Source: Corinectria fuckeliana (lineage: Eukaryota > Ascomycota > Sordariomycetes > Hypocreales > Nectriaceae). From it: DNA of 64,000 nt. The stretch covers positions 62,001-126,000 of the forward strand of contig WPDH01000238.1 of NCBI GenBank assembly GCA_019137255.1. The letters run 5' to 3'. Numbering within the stretch: the stretch's first letter is position 1; each line of letters begins with the position of its first letter. Both the position numbers and the translations under genes were made by a program. Below, piece after piece: positions 32,141 through 41,205 of this stretch. Under the pieces are notes generated by a model. The model had not been told where the DNA came from. It searched no databases and was given only the letters and a program-made list of their open reading frames with translations.

Positions 32141-33087
32141 TTAAGCGTCAATACCAGCAATACTGGCAATCTCAGAAAGCTTTGTGCCAATCACAACATC
32201 GTAAATGTAAGAATCGGCAACCTTCTTACTTTCACCGTACAGCCCAAACTTGGGATCCGAGCTCTGGTTTGGGCCGGGCCAGAAGTTGCCCGCCAGCTTC
32301 TGGGTGTGCTTGCCAGTGGAGGGCTCAACCATGGTGACCAACTTCCCGTTGAAGTATAGCTGGATGTAGCCATTGTTCTCTGACGTGTTGATCACAATGC
32401 CAAAGCGGTACGCCTTGTCCATCTCCAGCTGCTTCGTCCAGACCGTGTTGCCGCTGTTGGCCGCACCGGAAGGGTCGGCTTGCGCTCTGAAGTTGCTGTG
32501 TTGACAAGTGGTTAACTAATGGTGTATGGCTGGCTGGCTATTGCACCAAGAGAGTAAATGATATGAGGTGGCGTTGACTTACATCGTGTGGTTTTCGTCT
32601 CCATCTGCATCTTTACGGAAGACAAGCGCGGCAGGGATGTTGTCCGTGCCGACGGTGTCCGAGTCGTAATTCTTCCTGTATTGGGCGGATGAGAATCAGT
32701 CCAACACTGATATTACACTTCTCTCTGGTTCAGAAAAACTCACCACTGCCAAACAATAGTCTGATAGTCAACGCTCTCAAACCGAACATGATAGCCAACA
32801 TAGTAGACCTTCTCCTGGGCTGTCTTGCCCTTAAGCGCGTGATACTCGGAGCGGACAAAGTGCGCGGCCTTGTGCACATGAGCCGCCGCGACGCCGTCAG
32901 GATCGGTGCCCGTGGTGAAGTACACGGAGCTATTCATGCCCTTGCCGGAAGGCCAATTGGCTCGATCCCAGCCGTGTAGATTCAGCTGGCCAAGAGAACT
33001 TGTGTCGTCGCCGTCGACGGCGCTGTACTTGACTAGCACAGTCGCCGAGGCTAGCGGTAGTAAGGTGAGGAGCGAGGAGAGACGCAT
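32141..33087 (-). CDS. Secreted polysaccharide lyase, glucuronan-lyase-like (PL20 type)
   Basis: Exons 32744-33087, 32583-32675 and 32141-32495 give 263 residues, close to the roughly 257 of the Trichoderma glucuronan lyase. Introns are 68 and 87 bp. The start MRLSSLLTLLPLASATV is a clean signal peptide; an upstream in-frame ATG at 33162 would bury it and is rejected. The mature protein reads as a beta-jelly roll: TDPDGVAAAHVHKAAHFVRSEYHAL, VYYVGYHVRFESVDYQTIVWQWKNY, NIPAALVFRKDADG, VWTKQLEMDKAYRFGIVINTS-ENNGYIQLYFNGKL and DPKFGLYGESKKVADSYIYDVVIGT. The likely reaction is beta-elimination of beta-1,4-glucuronan outside the cell. Family placement is by resemblance and should be treated as probable; other lyases of the same Pfam group are possible. 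Confidence 0.72.
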
Positions 33088-34053
33088 TTTCGGTTGCGGG
33101 TTGTAAGTGTTGGTGTTTGATGCTTGGGATCGAAAGAGTTGCGGCCTCAAGGATGCCCACACTATTTAACCACTGAGAGGGCTCGCGTCTTATGGCTCTT
33201 CTAAGCATGCGACTCCCGTAAACTGATGCAATCTCACTGAAACATGTCAGCCGCAGAGAATTTGTTAGCGCACCTGCACGGTAGAAAAGTGGCGGCCTCT
33301 CCTTGAAGCGCATGATGGGCTCGGGTCACCCATTCGAACCTGTACTGTACATACGAGGTATTGTTCTCCACAGACTAATCCACGAAAAGTGCCGATCCAC
33401 GACCCCTGGCAAGGCTGATTTCAAAAGAGGTCAGCCGTAATATTTGGTGGACTGGAAAGGTATAGACTGTGAGGGTCTTCACGACGACACTCTTAGCCCC
33501 GACGTACCCTTAGTACAATCGTCCACTGGGGTTGCCTCTCTCTTAGAAACAAGTAGCTTCAATTACTTTTCCCCTGAGCATGATGTGGCCAATAAATCAC
33601 TGTACCAGCTCATTCTTGCACGTTTGGTTACCGACTATTCATATTGTGGGAAGCGTGCGGGGCCGACGTTTCGATCATTACGAACACCAGCTGGCTAAGT
33701 TGAAGAAACTGTGTACATCCTCAGATCTTGATTGTACATGTATGTAGTCATGCATGTTGCAATTTATTGGGCCAGTTCCCCTTGCTCAGACTTTGTGAGT
33801 CAACTACAAGAAGCAGTCTACGGGAAATACTCATTCAGCAAGCTTTGACTGACCTCACCGGAAGTAAACAACCAAAGTGGTCAATGACACAATCACTCAG
33901 TCCAACGTGTAGAAATAATGCACTTCTTATTCTCGAGAGGTTTGAATCACCTTTGTAAGATGCCATCATCCTACTAGAGATTTTGCTGAATAAATCGGAG
34001 GCTCAACATTCGCAGCACATAAGATACAATCGTCGTTTTTAGAGGCTCTACTC
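33088..34053. other. Intergenic stretch
   Basis: This holds the upstream region of the lyase (TTAAATAGT box about 75 bp before its start) and the 3' flank of the sugar permease. No gene is supported. Confidence 0.5.
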
Positions 34054-35700
34054 CTAGACCTTGAAATCCTTGGTTTCATCGACATGCTTAACAGCATCCT
34101 CATCCCCGAAAGCCTCAATATTGTAGCTGCTGAACTTCCTAGCCGAGACATTCTTGTGGAAAAGAAGATCCAACTCTTCAAAGGTCCGGTCCTTTGTCTC
34201 TGGCAGACGGAAATATGCCCAGATATAAACAATGAAAGCCGTAGAGCCCCAGATGAATCCAGTGTACCCCTTGAGATTCCACTTTGTCGGGTTCATAAAG
34301 TAAGGTTGGAGAACTCCAGCGACAATCCCCACGACAGCGTAAGAATTGCGGGCCAGGCAGATGGTCTTTTGTCTCAGTCTAGTTGAGCTTAGTTCGGCAG
34401 GAAGAGCCCAGCCAAGTTGGCCGGCGGACAGTTGAAAGGTAAATGTCCAGACCAGAGTTAAGACAGCCTGAGCCATGGCGACGCTGTCGTTGGAGGTTCT
34501 TGTGTTGAGGATTCCGATGATGAACAAGATCACGCTCATCACAAACATGCCCCACAAGTAAGCCGTTCGTCTTCCTACATAAGGCATGACGCAGAACCAG
34601 GAAATGATGGTTGCAAAAAGGGCCATTCCGTTTCCACCAACATTGAGATGGTACGTTGTAGTCGAGTCTAGGCCGACTTGCTGGAAGAAGTAGGTGGAGT
34701 TGTAGGCAAAGTTAAGGCCCGAGAGAATCTGACCAGCAAAGACCATGCAGGCAATTTCAGTTCGACGAAGCTCAAAACCCTTGAAACAGTCCCAGTAAGA
34801 CGTGCCAACAGAGAGTTGCTTTTCAAGGTTGTTGGTATAGACGATGAGGCCTAGGGACTCTTGAAGCTCGCCGTCCGTAGCTTTAGGACGTAGTCGGGCC
34901 AAGGACTTTAACGCATCATCGTGGCGTCCCATACGAACGAGGTGCCACGGGGTGTCCGGGGCGAAGTAGATTGTGGGGATCAGAACAACAGGCCAGAACC
35001 ATTGGATGGCAAATGGGATTCGGTAGGCCCACTTGGTCGGGTTGTTGACCAGACCAGACATGACGCCGGCCGAAATGAGCTGGCCGATGATGAAGCACAT
35101 GTTGGTCCAGCTAGTCATGTAGACTCGCAGCGTCATTGGAAGGACTTCCGAGGCATAAGCCGGGCCCGAAGTCGCGAATATACCCCAAGGCACACCGCAA
35201 AAGATCTGACCAACTACGAGGACCGTATTGTTGGGGGCGAAGAAGACGATGAAGATGAAGCAACTAAGGGCTGACAGGGCGCCAATCAGGACGCGGACTT
35301 GGCCGAACTTGTGGACGAGGTAGCCGTTCAAGAGAGTGCCAAAGAAGGAACCAACTCCTGAAGCATTGCCGATGCCAGCTTGCCATGGTGCCGAAAGCTG
35401 GTAGTTGCCGGTGGCTTCGTTCCATTCACCATATTTCTTTGCAAAGGCAGGATAGGCGTAGAAGTTGCTGAGCAAGTTGGTATCGTAGCCTTCCATGATG
35501 ACACACATGGAGATGACAAGACACCAGAAGATGGTTCTGGGGTATTTCCGGATTGCTTCGAGAGGTGGCAGGTTATGCTCTGCTTCGGCACCTTGTCGCG
35601 CCTGCTCAGTCGTGTGCTCACCGACAGAGTGCTTGACGGCCGACTCAGGACCATGATGTTCTGCGTGGATGGCGGTCGTTTCCGCCATTTCCTTCGCCAT
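34054..35700 (-). CDS. MFS sugar transporter, alpha-glucoside/galactoside permease type
   Basis: A single exon encodes 548 residues with twelve predicted helices. Features of the sugar-porter family are clear: the first helix FWCLVISMCVIMEGYDTNLLSNFYAYPAF, the loop FGTLLNGYLVHKFGQVRVL (G-x3-D/G-x2-G-R/K pattern), GQIFCGVPWGIFATSGPAYASEVLP-MTLR, the central APDTPWHLVRMGRHDDALKSLARLR (PESPRWL position), and the end LPETKDRTFEELDLLF (PETKGRTFEELD consensus, with Asp replacing Gly). The 45-residue cytosolic N-terminus and the DTNLLSNFYAYPAFAKKYG stretch are typical of fungal maltose or alpha-glucoside proton symporters. Context with an intracellular alpha-galactosidase and a regulator suggests uptake of alpha-galactosides such as melibiose or raffinose, but substrate cannot be read from sequence. 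Confidence 0.88.
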   Translation of the reverse strand: MAKEMAETTAIHAEHHGPESAVKHSVGEHTTEQARQGAEAEHNLPPLEAIRKYPRTIFWCLVISMCVIMEGYDTNLLSNFYAYPAFAKKYGEWNEATGNYQLSAPWQAGIGNASGVGSFFGTLLNGYLVHKFGQVRVLIGALSALSCFIFIVFFAPNNTVLVVGQIFCGVPWGIFATSGPAYASEVLPMTLRVYMTSWTNMCFIIGQLISAGVMSGLVNNPTKWAYRIPFAIQWFWPVVLIPTIYFAPDTPWHLVRMGRHDDALKSLARLRPKATDGELQESLGLIVYTNNLEKQLSVGTSYWDCFKGFELRRTEIACMVFAGQILSGLNFAYNSTYFFQQVGLDSTTTYHLNVGGNGMALFATIISWFCVMPYVGRRTAYLWGMFVMSVILFIIGILNTRTSNDSVAMAQAVLTLVWTFTFQLSAGQLGWALPAELSSTRLRQKTICLARNSYAVVGIVAGVLQPYFMNPTKWNLKGYTGFIWGSTAFIVYIWAYFRLPETKDRTFEELDLLFHKNVSARKFSSYNIEAFGDEDAVKHVDETKDFKV

Positions 35701-36196
35701 TGTTGATGATTCCTCACGAGGATGAGAAAGACGGCTGCGAGAGGAGTAATTGCTTGTGTGTGCTGGAAAGGGTTGAAGACAATGAGGCGCAGAAACTCAA
35801 GAAGAGTTGTCCTTGTGCTTGAGATTTCCAACCAAGACTCCGGACCCAGGCCGAACTATATAGACACTCGAATCGTATGCAGACTGTGGATCCCCCATGG
35901 GGTTGGCATCCAAGTCCGGGGTAAATCAAGAATTAGGTCTAGTTAACGTTGAGTCGGAGGCAAGCGAGTTGAAGTCCGAGCATTACCCCATGTGGTTAAC
36001 TCGACCTGAAGCCCCGAGACTTGTTAGCTAGGGTAGGAAGTTGACCATTCAACGCGGCCTTGGCCACACCACTCTACCCCGCTTGTTTCCTAATTGTGCA
36101 TCACCTGATGCCGAATGCTGGGGTTACACGGAGCCGCAAAGCTCCCTCTCTCGAGACCTGCTCCGTACCACGGAACGGCGAGCAAGAAACATCGCA
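35701..36196. promoter_or_regulatory. Divergent promoter of sugar permease and Zn2Cys6 regulator
   Basis: The 496 bp between the two divergent starts contain a CGG-N7-CCG inverted pair (35841-35853), 141 bp before the permease ATG, and a TATATA box beside it at about 35857-35862. Zn2Cys6 proteins bind paired CGG triplets. CTGGGG (near 36118) and CCCCGC (near 36077) fit the SYGGRG consensus of the carbon-catabolite repressor CreA/CRE1. All are short motifs and only suggestive. Confidence 0.4.
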
Positions 36197-38194
36197 ATGG
36201 CAGGCGGCAAAGAGAAGCCCCGACTGGCACAAGCATGCGACAGCTGTCGGTTTCGCAAGGTGAAGTGCAACCGCGGCAGGCCGTGCCACAACTGCGATAC
36301 CGGAGATCTGGTGTGTCAGTATCTACACACCATCCGGCGGAAAGGACCCAGGAAAGGACAGGGGCATCGGCAGTCCCAATTGAGACGAGGACTTACCACC
36401 TTTGCCGAGAATGACTTCCGAATCGTCACCCCGGATACGAAAACACCATTCAAGGGTGCCAGCAATAGCAGTGCGGGCAGCATCAGCAGCAATGACGATG
36501 AACGGCCTCGAAGTCTACCGACCTCTTCGCAACCCCGGCCTTCACCACCAGCGGGACCAGCCAGTGAAGACGTTGTATCTCGGCCTGAAATACTCGACAA
36601 CTCCACCTGCGCACTGGATGACCTTTTGACAGATGCGGCAGGGTATAGCAGGCGATTGTCTCTGTCCCTGTTCGCCCACGTCCAGGTCTTTCTGAAGTAT
36701 CTATTCCCAATCATGCCAGCAGTCGATGGCGATGACCTTCTAGCCGACGCGATTCGACTCGATGAACTGCCACCTTCACGGTACGCACTGATCGTGTCAT
36801 TGTGTGCTGCGACGCGAATACAGCTGCGCATGGACAATACGCAAAATGGCGTAGGGGAAGGGCCAGACGCTCATCTTCCACTCGAACCGCAATTGACTGG
36901 AGAAATGCTCATCGGTCTCGCCGAGAACTCCCTTCGGCAATACAACGTCATCGACGATACCAGCCTTGACTCTATCTTGAGCTCTTTCTTTCTGTTTGCC
37001 AGCTACGGCAACCTCAACAACGCTCGGCATGCTTGGTTCTACCTCAACCAGAGCATCTCACTTGCACATTCACTCGACCTTACTCGAGAATGTGGCTACA
37101 CTGATCTGCCTGAGAGCGAGCGTGAAAGGAGGCGTCGATTGTTCTGGCTTTTATTCGTCACAGAGAGGTTAGTTTCTGATCAGTTTCATCGCGTTACGCT
37201 CCCCACACTCCATTTTACCATGCTTTCCCACGACGGATGTGTCTACTTAAATGACGACCATTAACAGGACCTTTGCCCTCCAACACCGCCGGGGAGTCCA
37301 GCTGCGAAGCTCCATCGTTAAGCCGCAAGTCGTCGACTCAAATTGCCCAGTCGTCATGCACGACTTTCTCAACCATATCCGTCTCTTCGAACTACTCCCG
37401 TGCTCCCTCTACGAATGGCACCACCAGGGCGACAATCAACAACCCGATGATTTGACTTTGACGCATGAGATCAACAACAAGCTGTGTACTATCCAGGCAG
37501 ATAGATCCGTCATTGAGAGTCAGAGGTTCGACACACTCATCACGCAACAGTGGCTTAGAGTCTCAATGTGGAGATTGGCCTTTGGGAAGAAGCCGTCTTC
37601 AGCGTACAGCCGCGGCCTACTTCTTCCCCTTGGCTTGCCAATTGACGCGGGAAAGATGATTATGGCCGCATTGGATTCCGTTGGCTCAAAGTCCAAGGAC
37701 TGCCATGGAATCGGAATGGTAAGATACTTGACCGACCATGAATCACTTGGCCTGACGGAGCACAGGAGCAAAAGTTGTTTGACGTTGGCATTAGCCTGGC
37801 TGATAGTGCTCTATTACCGGGCTGGAGCTATTCATCTTTCGAGATGGGTCCTCGAAACTTGCTGTACGCCGTCATCGGAGCTCTCTCCAAAGTTCACGGA
37901 CGTCCGTCTCATCTGTTACCCATGCTGTTGAAGCATTCTGAGGGCGTGATGGGGTTTGTAGATCCCACGCCACGTATCGATATCCAATGGGAAATGCCCC
38001 AAGAGGCAGAAGAGTACGAACAAGCTGCAGCTGGTGAGGATATCTCGGCACCGGCGGATGAGACTGCAGAGACTCTGAGTTGGGTAATTGGTGATGATTT
38101 GGGGCTTTTGGATCTAGGTACTCCGGATCTGACACCGCTATGCGAGGACACGAATACGTCGGGTGTAGATTTTGATCTGGAAGAATTTACTTGA
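36197..38194 (+). CDS. Zn2Cys6 transcription factor with fungal-specific regulatory domain
   Basis: Exons 36197-37167, 37268-37718 and 37766-38194 give 616 residues. Introns are 100 and 47 bp with GT-AG ends; junctions read VTER-TFALQHRRG and GIGM-EQKLFDVG. The zinc cluster ACDSCRFRKVKC-NRGRPCHNCDTGDLVC places the six Cys at 14, 17, 24, 30, 33 and 40, followed by a basic stretch (RRKGPRKGQGHR). The middle homology domain starts near residue 150 with LFAHVQVFLKYLFPIMPAVD and contains ARHAWFYLNQSISLAHSLDLTRE and RRRRLFWLLFVTERTFALQHRRGV, the usual fungal_trans core. The acidic tail (EEYEQAAAGEDIS, WVIGDDLGLLDLGTPDL, VDFDLEEFT) looks like an activation domain. An upstream in-frame ATG at 36041 is rejected because its extra 52 residues look non-coding. 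It is probably the activator of the flanking permease and alpha-galactosidase. Confidence 0.88.
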
Positions 38195-38404
38195 GGCACT
38201 GAACTATTTGGCCGTTACAAGTAAGTTGGCTATCGATCTGGTATCTTCTCGTCCAGTTTCGTGAAAACCATGTCACCGCCCTCCCTCTTCCCTTGTTGGG
38301 GCGTTCGGCATCCTACCTAGTATTCTTTCTGGTGATCTTACCATACGAGACAGGCGACATCTCTTCCGATTCCAAAGCCCGGTCATCCAATCTTTGCCGC
38401 CGCT

Positions 38405-40712
38405 TTATACCTTTTCTAGGAACACGACCTTGCTATCATAGTCAGACCCAAATCGATACTGGATACCGCCATTCATGAGTGTTGCACCCGAGAACGTTCC
38501 CTGGCCCTCAAGCTTGTACATGGCAGACGCATCTAGCCCCTGCAGCCGCAGCAGAGGGAAGTTGTGCACTGAAGTCGATCGAATCTGGAAGGCAAAGAGA
38601 ACAGCTTGGCTTCCGTCTTCCGAGATGAAGAGCGCTGCCGGATAGTTGGAAAACTCAGGGAGGACCAAGCGCCACATGTCTCCTTTGATGACAATGGGAT
38701 TGATCTTCTCTGCGAGCGCAATCAGCTCGGGGATCACGGCTTTGTCTTCCTCTGGGATGACGTCTGGGTTGAGCTCCAATCCAAAGGAGCCGCCCATCAT
38801 GGCAACGTGAGCTCGGAATCGAATTGGAGTTGTACGGCCGGTCACATCGTTTGGAACGGCAGAAATGTGTGCGCCCATTGTCGAAGCCGGATACACCAGT
38901 GAGGTTCCAAATTGGATATGGATCCGATCAAGGGCATCCATGTTATCTGATGTCCAGACCTGAGGGAAGTAGTGCAAAATGCCCGGGTCGAAGCGACCAC
39001 CGCCGGATGCGCAGCCCTCCCAGATAACATCCGGGAATCGAGATGTCAATCTCTCAAAGACACGATACATTCCGATGATATAAGCATGGTGGTTGTCAGG
39101 AGTCGGGCTCTCGTGAATCCCTCGGTTGTTGTCCCACTTGACATAGGCAACGGGCACAGTCTCGAGAATGTTGGAGACTGACTTGACGATGAAGTCTTGG
39201 ACCTCAGGGAGTGCAGCGTTCAAGACCAATTGCTGACGCGTCTCGCTGCGAGGATATTGGCCCGCATGTAAAACCCATTCGGGGTGCTGCTCGTAAAGCT
39301 CGGAGTTCTGGTTGATCATCTCGGGCTCAAACCAAAGACCAAACTGTAGCGTCTCCTCGGAGTTGGCGGCTTTGAGCTGGTTGATGTTCTCTGCGAGCGC
39401 CTTCAGGCCATTTGGAAACCGCTTAGGGTTTACCGTCCAGTCGCCGAGGCCAGCCTTGTCGTCAACGCGAGGATGCTTGTCTCCGAACCAGCCGTCATCG
39501 AGCACGAAAAGCTTGACGCCATACTTTGCAGACTCCTGGGCTAGCTTGTAGATGGTGCTCTCGTCGAAGTTGAAGTAGAGACCCTCCCAGCTGTTGAGGA
39601 GGACGGGGCGGGGCTGGTTGACGAACTTGCTTCGAATTAGATGCTGGCGATAGAGCCGGTGGAACTTGCGCGACATGTCTCCGACTCCTCCGCTGGAATA
39701 GACAGAAACGCATTCTGGGGACACCAGCGATTCCCCAGGGACAAGCGGCCACGAAAGCTGGCAAGGGTTCATGCCAACGAGAGCACGGGTCAGGCCCTGG
39801 GGGCTCTTCTCAACCTCCACGCTGAACGAGCCCGTGTAGACTAGAGAGAAGCCCCAAGCCTCGCCGTGAGATTCGGTCGTACTCGGCGTTATCAGGCTGA
39901 GGAAGGGGTTATGATAATGCGAAGAGTAGCCAGTGTTGCTCCCGAAGCTGCGATTTGTTAGTCAAGGAAGCCAATGGGGATTGAGGCAGTGACTCGCCCT
40001 TGCAAGCCATAATCGACCTTGCGGCGTGTTCTCGTGCACTCTCGCGTCCATTCGCCTTGTAGCTGGAGCATCTCATAGTCGCTGTGTGGAAAGTCGACAC
40101 TAAGGCTGGCCAGCTTCTCAACACTGATGTTGCTGTCGCCCTTGTTTGTGATCTTCACACTCCTGACAATAGCGTCGTGTTCAGGGAATATCGAGTATGA
40201 CAGATCCGCTGCAACCGAGCTGCAGCTGTCCCAGAGATGGACAACTAGCGTCGTGACCTGTTGGTCAGGTCCGAATGTACATGGAAGATCCGGGAGAGCG
40301 GGCTTCCCCTCGATTATGGTGTGTGACTTGTACTTGAAGTCGCATACCGTGTATCCCTTGGCATGCTTGACGTGTATGGCCGGGGTCCGAAAGTCGCCTC
40401 TCCCGAGGTCAGGAAATTCTCGTCTAATGTGCGCCTGCGTTGACCATCCCCCGCCGTTGGTAAGGATCTGAGCCACGGGGTTCTCAGTCACGCTTCCGCC
40501 GAAGTGATCCGAAATAAGGTCACTGGTGACATTATCGACGTGGAAGCGGTAGGAAACATTTTTTCCGTTAAGGGCAAACGAAGGTCCATCGACCACGATG
40601 GCTGTGCGAAAGCATGAGCTTCAAAGGCTTCGTGACAGATGATTTGCGACTAGAAGGACGCAGATGGAGACAACTTACGTCTGGCCTCCACAGGAACAGA
40701 CCTGATAGTCAT
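38405..40712 (-). CDS. GH36 alpha-galactosidase, intracellular type, with a GC-AG intron
   Basis: Exons 40679-40712, 39998-40601 and 38405-39947 give 726 residues. It hydrolyses terminal alpha-1,6-galactose from melibiose, raffinose and similar sugars. The N-terminal beta domain (residues 12-300) leads into the barrel at PVLLNSWEGLYFNFDE. The nucleophile is Asp485 in YVKWDNNRG, and the acid/base is Asp547 in WTSDNMD. Other family stretches are LFVLDDGWFGDKHPRVDDKAGLGDW, FGLWFEPEMIN, EGCASGGGRFDPG and MMGGSFGLELNP. There is no signal peptide, as in the intracellular AglC group. Intron 1 (77 bp) leaves an 11-codon first exon. Intron 2 (39948-39997, 50 bp) must start with GCGAGT instead of GT to keep frame and to give the smooth join DYGLQG-FGSNTGYSSHYHNPF. 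Confidence 0.9.
39948..39997 (-). other. GC-AG intron in the GH36 gene
   Basis: The donor is GG|GCGAGT and the acceptor is ATCGCAG, with a CTTGACTAAC branch site between. The only GT nearby (CGA|GTCACT) gives the wrong phase and an early stop. GC donors are about one in a hundred of fungal introns and are usually followed by a good match to the rest of the consensus, as here. Confidence 0.75.
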
Positions 40713-41205
40713 GTGGGGCAGATGTCCGAGTGAGACAAGGTGTTTGACAGTTTGATCTAGAGAACACCTCCGACGAATTGATCACGCGTCAGTCAAGTGG
40801 CGGTTTGATGTTTAGGCGAAGGAAAATCAAGCCATCGACATTTAAATACCCTGTCACCTTCGGTGGCATTGCCCCGAAAGCGCTCTGGGGCATCGCCGAG
40901 CTACTCACCGTTGTGTGAAGCCCGAGTATTTCCCCATTGAGTTAGTAACTGATGATCTTCCCCGCATAAGCTACCACGAACGACAATGGCATGTTATAAT
41001 CGGCGATCATCTGCCTACTAGGGATATGTACGGCTGTAGCTACCTAGTATCTTCTCCGCGCCTCTCGAGGCCCTGACGGACGGACTAGCTGATCCAGGAA
41101 CGAGACTGGCTCCGGCAGATGCATATCTTTGGAGCCATTGGGACATGGTAATTGGTCTTCGAGATTAGTTTCATTATTCCTTCGGCGACACATTCTGCAG
41201 AACAA
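40713..41205. promoter_or_regulatory. Upstream region of the GH36 alpha-galactosidase
   Basis: Two SYGGRG matches (GTGGGG at 40713-40718 and CTGGGG at 40885-40890) are candidates for CreA/CRE1 repression. A palindrome TTCGG-N10-CCGAA lies at 40859-40878, 147 bp before the ATG, and is a candidate site for the neighbouring Zn2Cys6 protein. A TTTAAAT box is near 40840. Beyond about 40900 nothing is recognised. Confidence 0.4.

Noticed and set aside
32141..33162. Longer start of the polysaccharide lyase at 33162.
   Set aside because: It would add 25 polar residues in front of a clean signal peptide that starts at 33087.
36041..36196. 52-residue N-terminal extension of the Zn2Cys6 regulator.
   Set aside because: The extension has no conserved character, and the ATG at 36197 places the zinc cluster at the usual distance from the start.
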